Below are positions 39,075-47,977 of a DNA stretch of 64,000 nucleotides, in pieces. Source of the stretch: Leishmania donovani (lineage: Eukaryota > Euglenozoa > Kinetoplastea > Trypanosomatida > Trypanosomatidae). The translations under genes and the position numbers were made by a program. The stretch is taken from positions 798,282-862,281 of the forward strand of contig NC_018252.1 of assembly GCF_000227135.1 (NCBI RefSeq), in the 5' to 3' direction. Each line of letters starts with the position of its first letter. Within the stretch, counting starts at the first letter, position 1. The notes under the pieces were generated by a model. The model was not told the DNA's origin. It did not search any database and saw nothing but the letters and a program-made list of their open reading frames with translations.

Positions 39075-39965
39075 ATGCAGACGGCCACTGCCCCTTTCAT
39101 TCTGCGTTCCTTGTACAAGGATGCGCACATCAGCGACACGCAAATCGCACGACCGATCACAGAGTTAATGATGAATACCATCGGTGCACAGCTCACGAAC
39201 AAGTACGATACACACATCCCCGCAATAGCGTGCTCCCTCTACACACTCTTTTCGATGTCTCGAGTGCAGACGCTCGGGCAGGAGTTTTGTGACCTGCTGC
39301 CCGTGGTCAAGGCGCATCCGTGGCAGCCGGTCGGGCCGGCGCGCGTGTTCCTGCTCGCTGTGCTGCAACTTGTCGAGCCGACGGCGGTGTTCATGGTGGC
39401 CCGCAAGCTCTTCCCTGACATGTCCACGGCCGATGTTGAGGAGGTGCTGAAGAAGGCAGTACTTTGCGCGCTGTTTCTCTTCGAGCGCTTCGGCACGCTT
39501 CCACATCGCATCGTGCGGGTACGGTTCCTGAGCCTGAAGCCGTCGCGGGCCTTGCAGGACAGCGATGGTGCTCCGGGCTCGTACTTTGTTCTTGGCCTCG
39601 TGCTGCTGGTAGAGCTGGTCGTGCGCCTTTGGCGTTACAGCAAGGAGCGCACGTCGCGCGAGGCGAAGCGGTCGACTGAGGCGGCCGTCATCACCAGCAG
39701 CGACGAGGATGCCGAGGACGCGCGGCCCGGGAAGTGCATGCTGTGCCTGAGCAATCGCAAGTGCCCAACTGCGACGAACTGCGGCCACATCTTTTGTTGG
39801 CGGTGCATCGCTGAGTGGATCCAGTCGAACCCGCAGGAGGCCGTGTGCCCGTTCTGCCGCCAGCACATCACGACGCAGTCGTTGGTGCCGCTGTACTTCT
39901 ACGTCGCCAAAGAGCCGCCACGTGTGGGGACCGCGACGGACGACGCCGCCTCACCCGCCACTTGA
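39075..39965 (+). CDS. PEX10: PEX10, RING peroxin of the glycosomal import machinery
   Basis: A 296-residue RING peroxin. The N-terminal part carries the PEX10 pattern (PFILRSLYKDAHISDTQI, then helices over TLFSMSRVQTLGQEFCDLLP and PARVFLLAVLQLVEPTAVFM). Membrane-associated helices follow, then an acidic linker SSDEDAEDA. The C-terminal C3HC4 RING is at about residues 220-262: CMLC, C, CGHIFC, WRC and CPFC. This RING is textbook and supports ubiquitin ligase activity with PEX2 and PEX12 in recycling of PEX5. The ATG at 39075 is the first one in the frame and sits after a pyrimidine-rich leader. PEX2 is upstream in the same unit. Confidence 0.92.
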   Translation: MQTATAPFILRSLYKDAHISDTQIARPITELMMNTIGAQLTNKYDTHIPAIACSLYTLFSMSRVQTLGQEFCDLLPVVKAHPWQPVGPARVFLLAVLQLVEPTAVFMVARKLFPDMSTADVEEVLKKAVLCALFLFERFGTLPHRIVRVRFLSLKPSRALQDSDGAPGSYFVLGLVLLVELVVRLWRYSKERTSREAKRSTEAAVITSSDEDAEDARPGKCMLCLSNRKCPTATNCGHIFCWRCIAEWIQSNPQEAVCPFCRQHITTQSLVPLYFYVAKEPPRVGTATDDAASPAT

Positions 39966-40893
39966 GGGGGATAGCTCACTGAAACTTGTCACCGAGACGC
40001 AATGAGGCTCTAGGTGGTATGTGCGCTCGTGTCCGCCCATTGGCGCACACGCCTTCAGCAGTGCTGGGCGACTGCGTTGCCATGGTAGTGTGCATGCTTT
40101 GCTATTTCCGTTTGTGCTGCGATGCGCAGCACAGCTTCAACATGAGGCAGACGGCGCGTACTGTTGAGGAGAGCCACGTGGACAGCCGCGTGGGGATAGG
40201 ATGGCGTCATGTGTATTCGTGGACCGTTGCTGCTGCTGCTGCTGCGTGGCCGTGCCGCGGCAGTTGCGCTGACGGCGCCCTGGCCTTCTCAATGACGATG
40301 GCCGCCGCCAAAAAGAGAAAACGCATCGACGAGGGGCCGCGAAGGAGAGAGGAGGAGGACGAGAGGGCAGAGGATAACGATATGAATGCTTCTGTACCCA
40401 CTCGCCGATGCCCAATTCTTCTCGTCTGCGCGTCTACAGACCAACGTGCTCGAATCTCGTCGTCTTCCCTCCCGAGAGCGTTCTCAGCGGGAAGGGGAGG
40501 GGCGGGGACGGTACGACAGTGCCTTCCCGTCGTCACTCCCTTATTTCATCTTCCGCCGCCTCCCTTGCTCTCTCTCTCTCTGTCGCTCCGTCTCCACCCT
40601 CCAGCGCCGTTGTCCATCTCCTCCATTACGTGCACGTGTGCCTCTACTGATCGGGCCCACCTTCGCGCACGCAGCACACTCACCACCGCACATAGCCGAA
40701 AGCGCGCGTGTGCTGACTGAGGGCTCATCTGCAAACGCACACGCCATCAAGCAGCAATCCAATATCAAGGCGTTCACGCTCGAGTCGACTGCCCGGATCG
40801 AGCGCGCCATCTACCGCTGCGCGCACACGCACGCATCTTCCGTGTTGTGCCATTGGAGAGCGTGCGAGAGAAGAGAGGCGAAGTGCTGCCGCG
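39966..40893. other. Intergenic, 0.93 kb
   Basis: A CTG run near 40228-40242 and C/T tracts near 40548-40610. No gene is seen. Confidence 0.65.
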
Positions 40894-42885
40894 ATGCCGT
40901 CCTTCAAGGCGGAGAACATCATCCGCGACAGGCTGGATGCAGCAGAGTTGTCGCTTTCCGGCATGCGCTTGACTTCGCTCGATGCTTTGGTGCCTCTCCT
41001 GGCGAAGATGCCGCGCTTGCGTTGCCTGAACGTGTCGCACAACGAACTCCGTGACCTCCCAATGGACCTGTCATCACTGACCAAGCTGGAAGCACTCGAC
41101 CTCAGCTCCAACCCTCTTGGGGGCGTTCACCGCATTCTGGACGGTCTGCAGTCGCTGCCGCGGCTCACCTCCCTCTCCGTGACCCTTCCAGCACCGGCGG
41201 CGGAGGCGGAGGAGCAGCTGATCATGCGGCTTCCCGCCCTCACCTGCTTAAATGGCACCGCCCTTGCTGATCCGAGAGAGGAAGTTGAGGAGGGCGGCGC
41301 TGTCAACCGTGACATCGATGCTGCCGTTGAGATGGCGTCGGCGGACCGCGCGTACTGGAAGCCGACGGACTCGGCAGGCATCGAGAGCCTCTTCGCCGAT
41401 GTCAGCCGCCAAGATGCCTCCACGACGCAGGAGTTCTTTGATTACATGAACCGCGTCGTGCAGCACGTCACGTGTTTGACGGCGGCGGAGGACGACGCGT
41501 TCGCGCAGGAGGGCGAAGTGCTCAAGGCGCGGCGCCTCCTCTACGAGTTCTGCTTCGGTGATGTCATACGGAGCGCATTCAAGGATGGTCACGACGTTCT
41601 CGGCCGACAGCTGCAGACGCTGCTGCGCTACGAGTCGGCCATGATGGATCAGTACGACATGCACTGGCGCCGTATACTGCAAGATCGTGATAGCAGGCTG
41701 GCGCACATGAAGCGGGACATGCAGGACGCGATGGAAGACATCCGCTCCCTTATCGAGTGCTTCCCAGAAAGTGCGGCACAGGGTCCGTCGATCGAAGGGG
41801 AAAACTCGCGGCGCGAGAGGGAGGAGGCACCGCATGGCGCTGATTCGGGTGTGCGCGCGTCGCTTGGAGCGACCCCACTGACGCGCACGGGGCACACCAC
41901 CCACATGGACGCGAGCCGGATAGGCGCCTCTCCGCAGCCACTGCCGCCGGCTGGGCTCACGCGGCGATCTCAGCGGCCGTCTTCAGAGCCCAAAGCGCGG
42001 AGGTCGAGCTTCACGAAGGTGCTGTCGCTTCGGCAGCTGAAGGAAATCATCGAAGACATCTACACCTCCAAGGTCAAGTACGACGACAAGTGCAAGCAGA
42101 ACCAGTTGCCGCGCGAAACGCTGGAGCAGCACATGTACACCTGCCTGAACCAAAAGTATGGGCTGCGGGATATTATCCTCGAGTGGGCCACCGCCATCGT
42201 GGAGGCCGTGAGGCGCTACGCGCCGGAGGACAACGACGTAGCCGTGTTTGGCAAGATATTGCGCAACGAGATCGATGAGGAGTTCCGCTTCGTCCAGCAG
42301 CACGTGCGCCAGACGGTGAAGGAGTTGCTGCGCAAGCACATCCAGGCGAAGCGGCCGCTCAGCGGTGTGGTGGAGCTGAGCAACGCACTTCAGCAGGTGA
42401 TGCGCGGCACGGTGGCAGAGGGCGCGTGGAGGGAGGTGGTCAACTACATGTACAACGCGGCCGACTCTGCCCTCATCACGGCCATCATCCATGAGTACCT
42501 CCGCCGCCGGTCCCTGCCAAAGCTGCAGCGAGGCAACAAGGATGATGTGAGGCTGTCGCCGACGGCGGCGCACTCGCAGCTGCCGTGCAAGGACTTTGTG
42601 CGGCTGCTTCTAGACTTCCAGCTGGACGGGCACGTGCGCTTCTTGGAGCCTTACGTGAAGATATTCCGGCGGCACGACAAAGACCAGAACGGCATTGTGA
42701 ACAGATTCGAGTTCGCTTCCATCGTGCGTGAGCTGGACCCGAGCAAGTCGGAGGAGGCAGTGGAGTCCATGGTGGAGCAGATCGATCCACACGGGAGCCA
42801 GCTGATAACCTTCTCTGAGAGCATCACCTTCCTGAACGACGAACTGCTCAAGCTGTCCAATGCCCAGGACGGCACCCACGAGTAG
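40894..42885 (+). CDS. Leucine-rich repeat and EF-hand protein, 663 aa
   Basis: Residues about 15-125 hold leucine-rich repeats of the SDS22-like/LRR type (LSGMRLTSLDAL, LRCLNVSHNELRDLP, LEALDLSSNPLGG). A helical middle part follows with a Ser/Arg/Pro-rich linker (about 290-370). The C-terminus has a canonical EF-hand loop DKDQNGIVNRFE at about 595-606 and a degenerate second loop DPHGSQLITFSE at about 631-642. LRR proteins with terminal EF hands are frequent in eukaryotic flagella, and the neighbouring gene set includes axonemal PACRG, but a flagellar role is only an inference. No orthologue name is recognised. The frame is intact with strong coding bias. Confidence 0.85.
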   Translation: MPSFKAENIIRDRLDAAELSLSGMRLTSLDALVPLLAKMPRLRCLNVSHNELRDLPMDLSSLTKLEALDLSSNPLGGVHRILDGLQSLPRLTSLSVTLPAPAAEAEEQLIMRLPALTCLNGTALADPREEVEEGGAVNRDIDAAVEMASADRAYWKPTDSAGIESLFADVSRQDASTTQEFFDYMNRVVQHVTCLTAAEDDAFAQEGEVLKARRLLYEFCFGDVIRSAFKDGHDVLGRQLQTLLRYESAMMDQYDMHWRRILQDRDSRLAHMKRDMQDAMEDIRSLIECFPESAAQGPSIEGENSRREREEAPHGADSGVRASLGATPLTRTGHTTHMDASRIGASPQPLPPAGLTRRSQRPSSEPKARRSSFTKVLSLRQLKEIIEDIYTSKVKYDDKCKQNQLPRETLEQHMYTCLNQKYGLRDIILEWATAIVEAVRRYAPEDNDVAVFGKILRNEIDEEFRFVQQHVRQTVKELLRKHIQAKRPLSGVVELSNALQQVMRGTVAEGAWREVVNYMYNAADSALITAIIHEYLRRRSLPKLQRGNKDDVRLSPTAAHSQLPCKDFVRLLLDFQLDGHVRFLEPYVKIFRRHDKDQNGIVNRFEFASIVRELDPSKSEEAVESMVEQIDPHGSQLITFSESITFLNDELLKLSNAQDGTHE

Positions 42886-43880
42886 GAGACATGCCCGATA
42901 TGCACGTGCATATGCGCGTATGGTGAGCACCTCCTCCGATCTCTCCTTCCTTCCCTGTCTTCCTCGTCTCTCTTTGTCTCCTCTCCCAACTCTGTACCGG
43001 CTTGTACGACGACGGCTGCATCACGCGCCAATGTGATAAAGCGAGAGGCGTGCACATGGGGTTGCTCCCGCGCACTTCCGTGCGCAACAACCGTGGAAGC
43101 CAGATGACTACTTAAGTGGCAGCACACGCGCGCATGCGTGTTGATGTGTAGCGGCGAGGCGGGGATGCAAGGGGGAGGGGGCGGGTGAGGCTCGCTGCGC
43201 AGGATCTACCTCCCCCCTCCCCCAAGCCCCGCGCCTCTCTAGCGCCGTCGTTCTCCCAACACGAGAAGAGCGACGTCTCCATGTCGGTGTGTCTGGGCTG
43301 TGCAGGCGATGAGGCGCACTCGGTGCTGCCAGCGCGTGGCTACCGCACCCGCAGCAACGGTGCTACTGCTCCTCTTGCCTCTTTCTCCCTCCCCTCTCAC
43401 TCTCTCTACCGCTCACCTGCGATGTTGTCTATTCCTTTTCTCTGCCCGCTTCACGCGGCCGTGCCGTGGCACCGCCGTTGGTGCACTGGCACTCACCTCT
43501 TTTTGCCTCGCACATTCTCATGGGCCGAGTGTGCCGAAGCACGATAACAACGCGGTAGTGTGCGACTACTGCACAAGTTCTGCAGGCAACGAAGGATAGC
43601 GTGCGAGGGAAGATTGTTCACCGGGAGGCTTGCGCGCTTGGCTCTCTCTCTTCGTCTCTGTGTGTCTCTGTGTGCATCTCTGTGCGAAGCTGAGACTCTC
43701 CTTGGACCGCCCACCCACTCATTGCACGGCTGCGCTTCACACCTGCTACGCGGGGTTACGCATAACTCCTCTGCGCTGCGTGTGCGTGCGTGTGTGCGCC
43801 TCTCTCGCGATTCGCCACTTTTTGTTTCCTCGCACTCACCTTCCCCTTTGGCGGCCCATCTCGTTGCACTGTTGACCCTC
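42886..43880. other. Intergenic, 1.0 kb
   Basis: Pyrimidine-rich toward the right end. The open frame continuing upstream of 43881 has no in-frame ATG and Cys/Ser/Leu-rich composition, so it is leader sequence. Confidence 0.65.
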
Positions 43881-45614
43881 ATGTCTGTCCCTGACGACTT
43901 CAGCAGCCTCCCTCCTGTGGTGAGTGTGAGCACCAACGTGGCGGTGCTGACACCGCCTTCGGCGCGCTATGCCCTCACCACGGGCGAGCTGGCGGAGTGC
44001 TTTCTCAGCGCACGACGCAGCAGCATCCACACACAGCCGCCGCCTTCAGACGCCAAGGCAATACAAAAGGCGCAGGAGCGCCTCGACTCCTTCCACTCTT
44101 CCCAGATCAACCCGTTCCTCTACGGCTACATGTACCCGGACCAGGACATTCCTGAGTCAGTGCTGAGCAGCATTCGAAAACTTTGCGTCAACGCTAGCGG
44201 TGCCTGGGCGGCGCGGTGCCAGCGACTCGCCTTTGACGTGCTCACAACGGAGCTGCAGGCGAAGGCGTCCAACGTTATTCCGCGCACAAACCACGACGAC
44301 CCGATCGGACTGGCGCAGCTGCGCCGTGTACTGCCCACGCTCAAGTACGTGCCGAAAATGAGCGTGACGAACCCGCACTCTCGGTTTGTGGGCAACTGCG
44401 TCGACGACATCGCTGAGAACGCGCAGGCGTTCACTGCGACGGTCACCGTGCAGAACAACGGCTCGCATCCTTTCACGGTCTCGATCGCGCAGACGCAGAC
44501 TGTCATTGACGGCGTGCGGGCGGAAGACAAGTTCATGGAGGCGAAGCTGGAGAAGGCGGAGCTGCACCGTGGGGAGTCCGTGGACGTGCGCCTTGTTATG
44601 CAACAGCCCCCGCACGCTGTGTTGTGGGAGTATGAGCAGGTGTTGGTGCTCTCCGTGAACGGCATCCTCAAGTACTTTGTGACCTTCGCGGTCATTTCGC
44701 CGAAGCAGGACCTGTTCAAGCAGTGTCTACCAGGGTGCCTTCCACTGACGGTGCTGGAGTCCCCCCTCGGGGAGTACACTGCCCCTCTCATGCTGCAGGT
44801 GTTGAAGCACGCGTTCATTCGGCAGCAGGGGTACACCAGCCCCGCCGTCGTGCATCTGCTTCTTGGCAAGGCCGTCAACTACCGTACCCACAATGAACTC
44901 GTCATGTCAGAGACGATGCGCCTGACGAAGGCGCTGAGCGATCAGATGAACATGGCCGCGACAATCTCCAGCTATTGGGCCTCGCTGCCAGACGCCAAGA
45001 AGGCGCCGCTTTCGCGCCAGTACCAGCCGCCGGTGTCCTCTGCACAGCCAGCGCGCTACGCCCCAGGCTCAGATAAGCTGGGCTCATCCAACGTCGCTAC
45101 TGCCGAGGCCCTCTTCCCCAACAGCGCGACGCGCTTGCCAGAGGTGCTGCAGCGGTCACCGCCAGCGGTCATCATGGGGGCCATCCTCATCTGGCTGGCG
45201 CAGATGGACATCGCGGTCTTCGACTCGTCCTTCTTCAACTGCGACCCCGTCGGATACATGCAGGGCATGCCGCCGTACCTTCGCGGCATCCTGCTCTGGA
45301 TACTTGACCTGTGCTGCGGCCTTCTGGTGAACCAGGAGGTGAATGGGGTGAACGAGCGGGTGCTGGCCTTGACGTTTGCGGCTGTACTCATGCGGCGCAA
45401 CGTTCCGCAGTACGACGTAGAGGAGACAGAGGCTTTCTCTGACGCGCAAGCTGTCTTTGGCTCCCCTAACAGTGGTGGCGGTGCTGGTGGCAGCGGCAGC
45501 ACAGCCACTACCGTATCCTTCTCCACGGAGGTAGCCTTTCATCAGAACGCCGTGACTGCGATACTGCACTGGATTTCCATCTACCGCGTCAAGTATGCGA
45601 AGAAGATGAAGTAG
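43881..45614 (+). CDS. ASH-RhoGAP protein resembling the C-terminal half of OCRL/INPP5B
   Basis: A 577-residue protein. Residues about 180-270 form an ASH-type immunoglobulin-like domain: FTATVTVQNNGSHPFTVSI, AKLEKAELHRGESVDVRL and EYEQVLVLSVNGILKYFVTF match the OCRL pattern of N-N-G, a charged G-E-x-VD and IL-V-L-x-x-x-x-FVT. Residues about 297-570 match a RhoGAP fold: APLMLQVLKHAFIRQQGY, PAVIMGAILIWLAQMDIAVF (OCRL: VAEALLIFLEALPEPVI), YLRGILLWILDLCCGLL and VNGVNERVLALTFAAVLM. An insert of about 65 residues sits between. No 5-phosphatase domain is present. The arginine finger expected near residues 316-329 is not visible, as in OCRL, so GTPase activation is doubtful. OCRL's ASH-RhoGAP module binds Rab and endocytic adaptors. 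Confidence 0.75.
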   Translation: MSVPDDFSSLPPVVSVSTNVAVLTPPSARYALTTGELAECFLSARRSSIHTQPPPSDAKAIQKAQERLDSFHSSQINPFLYGYMYPDQDIPESVLSSIRKLCVNASGAWAARCQRLAFDVLTTELQAKASNVIPRTNHDDPIGLAQLRRVLPTLKYVPKMSVTNPHSRFVGNCVDDIAENAQAFTATVTVQNNGSHPFTVSIAQTQTVIDGVRAEDKFMEAKLEKAELHRGESVDVRLVMQQPPHAVLWEYEQVLVLSVNGILKYFVTFAVISPKQDLFKQCLPGCLPLTVLESPLGEYTAPLMLQVLKHAFIRQQGYTSPAVVHLLLGKAVNYRTHNELVMSETMRLTKALSDQMNMAATISSYWASLPDAKKAPLSRQYQPPVSSAQPARYAPGSDKLGSSNVATAEALFPNSATRLPEVLQRSPPAVIMGAILIWLAQMDIAVFDSSFFNCDPVGYMQGMPPYLRGILLWILDLCCGLLVNQEVNGVNERVLALTFAAVLMRRNVPQYDVEETEAFSDAQAVFGSPNSGGGAGGSGSTATTVSFSTEVAFHQNAVTAILHWISIYRVKYAKKMK

Positions 45615-46581
45615 CAGAGGAGGGAACAGAGCGTCGTGGGGGTGGGGCGCGGGGGTGACCGCGAGGCGGTGAGACGGTGAAGGTGGCGATGGGGCTCGCG
45701 GTTACAGCTCTGTGGGGGAGGACACCTGCTCTCCGGGCTGAGTTTCTGACAATGCAGTGCGTAACAACGCATGTGTGTGGACACAGCTGGTTCAGGACGT
45801 ACGTGCCCTCTCCTCGATCCTCTCCCGTTCACGGCTCCCTTTTCTCCTTTCTCTTCTGCCTTTGCTTCCACAACTATCATCAGGAGCAACACCAACGGTT
45901 TGACGGGCATGTAGGAAGCGCATAGGGGAAAGGTGACGTACATCGTTGGAGGAGATATGGGCGTGTCTTCTCAGGCCTGTGTATATCGTTGGAGTTCTCT
46001 TGCTCTCTTGCTTCCCTTGTGACCTTTCATCATCTCCACTCTTTATCGAAATTCTACTCTTCGGCGATGTGCTGCGTGGACTCGCACCGCGGCAGGCAGA
46101 CGTCCAACGCCGATCGCATCTGCTGGTTCGTGTCTTCATCGCATCTTGGTTTGTGGTGGTGCACAGTGGCGTTGAGAGCCACTAGCGGTCGGTGCATCCG
46201 CTGTGCCTATCTCCCACTCTCCGCCCACCCCTTTGCACCACTCTTTTCTCCCTCCTTTCATCCCTCTGTTTCCCTCTCTCCCTCTCTTTCACGCGCCTTC
46301 TTGGTCTCGCTCTACCTCTGCTGCTGCTGATGGTGCTACTTTCCAATGTGGCCCGTGACGGATGCGGCTTCTACTCCTGCTGCGTCACACTCTCTCTGCC
46401 TGTGCATGGTGCCTTTGCGTGTGCGCGTGCCCACTAAAGTCTGGATTCCATTGTTTTCTCTCTTCGTGGCGACAGCAGTCGCAGCGCCCGCTATCCGCCC
46501 ACTATTTACCGCTGTTGTCTCTGTTGTGTTCATCCCACTTCTGCCACCGGCGTTGAGCGCCGTGCTTTCTGTGTGCTGTTC
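45615..46581. other. Intergenic, 0.97 kb
   Basis: Strong C/T tracts at 46205-46300 precede the SPC12 leader. No gene is seen. Confidence 0.65.
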
Positions 46582-47019
46582 ATGGAGGCCGCCGCCACAC
46601 CCGAAGCGCATCCCGTTGCGCCGGCACTGCGCAAGGTGCACCCCGCCGCACGCTGGGTAGCTGGTCTCTTCTCACCCATGTCGCTTCGGGATCAGGGGTA
46701 TTGCGCAGACATGTTCCAGTGCATTTTGTGGGGGTCACTGGCCGTCTCCTTTCCGATCGCGTACTGGATGGGCTGCGTGCTCGTCACTGTCATCGGTGTG
46801 TGCGCGGCGACGGTGGTGTGTCTCGTGCTCTTTGTCCCGAACTGGTATCAGCACCCAGACCCGGCTCTCAAGTACGCGGATGACACGGAGGTGTACGACT
46901 ACTACCAGCAGTACGAGGCGGCGAAGAAGGCGGCACGTGAGGCGTCAGCGCCGTCCAAGAAGACGGCAGACGCTTCTCCAGCCTTGCCAAAAGCCAAGCC
47001 GCGGGCTGCGACCGCATGA
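46582..47019 (+). CDS. Signal peptidase complex subunit SPC12 (SPCS1)
   Basis: A 145-residue protein with the SPC12 layout. A short cytosolic start leads to SLRDQGYCADMFQCILWGSL, which parallels the D-x-x-GQ-x-LAEQ-x-Q motif at the start of SPC12. Two closely spaced membrane spans follow (about 46-63 and 66-86), then PNWYQHPDPALKY, matching the family P-x-W-P-x-Y-x-x-x-PL-x-W ending. A basic Lys/Ala-rich tail closes it. SPC12/SPCS1 is a small ER membrane subunit of the signal peptidase complex that tunes substrate choice. The first ATG in frame is 46582. The family resemblance is short but ordered. Confidence 0.75.
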   Translation: MEAAATPEAHPVAPALRKVHPAARWVAGLFSPMSLRDQGYCADMFQCILWGSLAVSFPIAYWMGCVLVTVIGVCAATVVCLVLFVPNWYQHPDPALKYADDTEVYDYYQQYEAAKKAAREASAPSKKTADASPALPKAKPRAATA

Positions 47020-47977
47020 AGAACAGGCGGTGGGACAGTGGCGACCGAAGTGGGCCTGTGCGCATGTGTGCTGACCGAGACACGAAGAAGCCTCGCCGAG
47101 TGGCGCGCGAGGAGACGAAGCAGGTCAGCTGGTTCGAACGGGGGCAAGCAGTCGAGGCATGCGGCTCTCTGCGAAGGTGCTGTGCTGTGTGCTCTGCGAT
47201 GATTGTTGTGATGCGAGTGGCGTATCGTCGGCGTGGCATGTCACCATTGGGTGTGCGCTATACCGTCCTCCTTCCCTCGCTCGTACGTACGGACGCTGCG
47301 ACCCGCCGCCCATCCTCGTCCCTGTCGGCTCGTTCTAGTGCGCACCTTCTCTCTTCTGGCGTGTGCGGAAACGTATGCTGTTGCAACTGTGGCGTGTCTT
47401 TTTGTCCCCTCCTCCATCGCCGAGTGCCGTTCACTTCTGCTGGCGGGACCGAGTTGATAAAAGAGGTGAGAGGAGCAGCAGAACCGACAGAGTGCGGCTG
47501 CCGCCACGATCACAGGTTGAGAGCGGGCGGTGCGTAAGTTGATGACAGAGGCCAGTGGGGCTGCACACGCGTCAGTCGCATCGCGACTCGCTCTGTCTTC
47601 AAGGGTCTGCTTGTGAGTACGTGTTTTCATGACCCTGATGGACGTGACATTCTTCGCATGCGCTCTCGCACATACGCTGCCCTCGCTCCCCCGCGCCGCG
47701 TGGGCGCCTCCTCAAAGCCTCACCGACCCCGCCACTCCTCGTCTTCTTCGTGCCTTTGCCGCTTCCTTTCTCTCTCCCTTCGGCTCTTCACACGCTTACC
47801 CACCTCGCTATTGTCAGTGCAGGTGCGACACTCAACGTACTGTGGCTCGCGACGGGACTGGCGGCAGATGAAAGGGGACGGAAAGCCGAAAAAGGATTGG
47901 TGCGCTTCTCTCTTTCAATCGCCTCCGCTCCAATTTCAGGCTTCGCTCCTTCACACCTGCTGTGCTTGTTGGAGCGC
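47020..47977. other. Intergenic, 0.96 kb
   Basis: Pyrimidine-rich near 47735-47800. The frame open upstream of 47978 has no ATG and looks like leader sequence. No gene is seen. Confidence 0.65.

Noticed and set aside
43560..43880. N-terminal extension of the ASH-RhoGAP frame
   Set aside because: There is no in-frame ATG before 43881 and the composition is that of a pyrimidine-rich leader.
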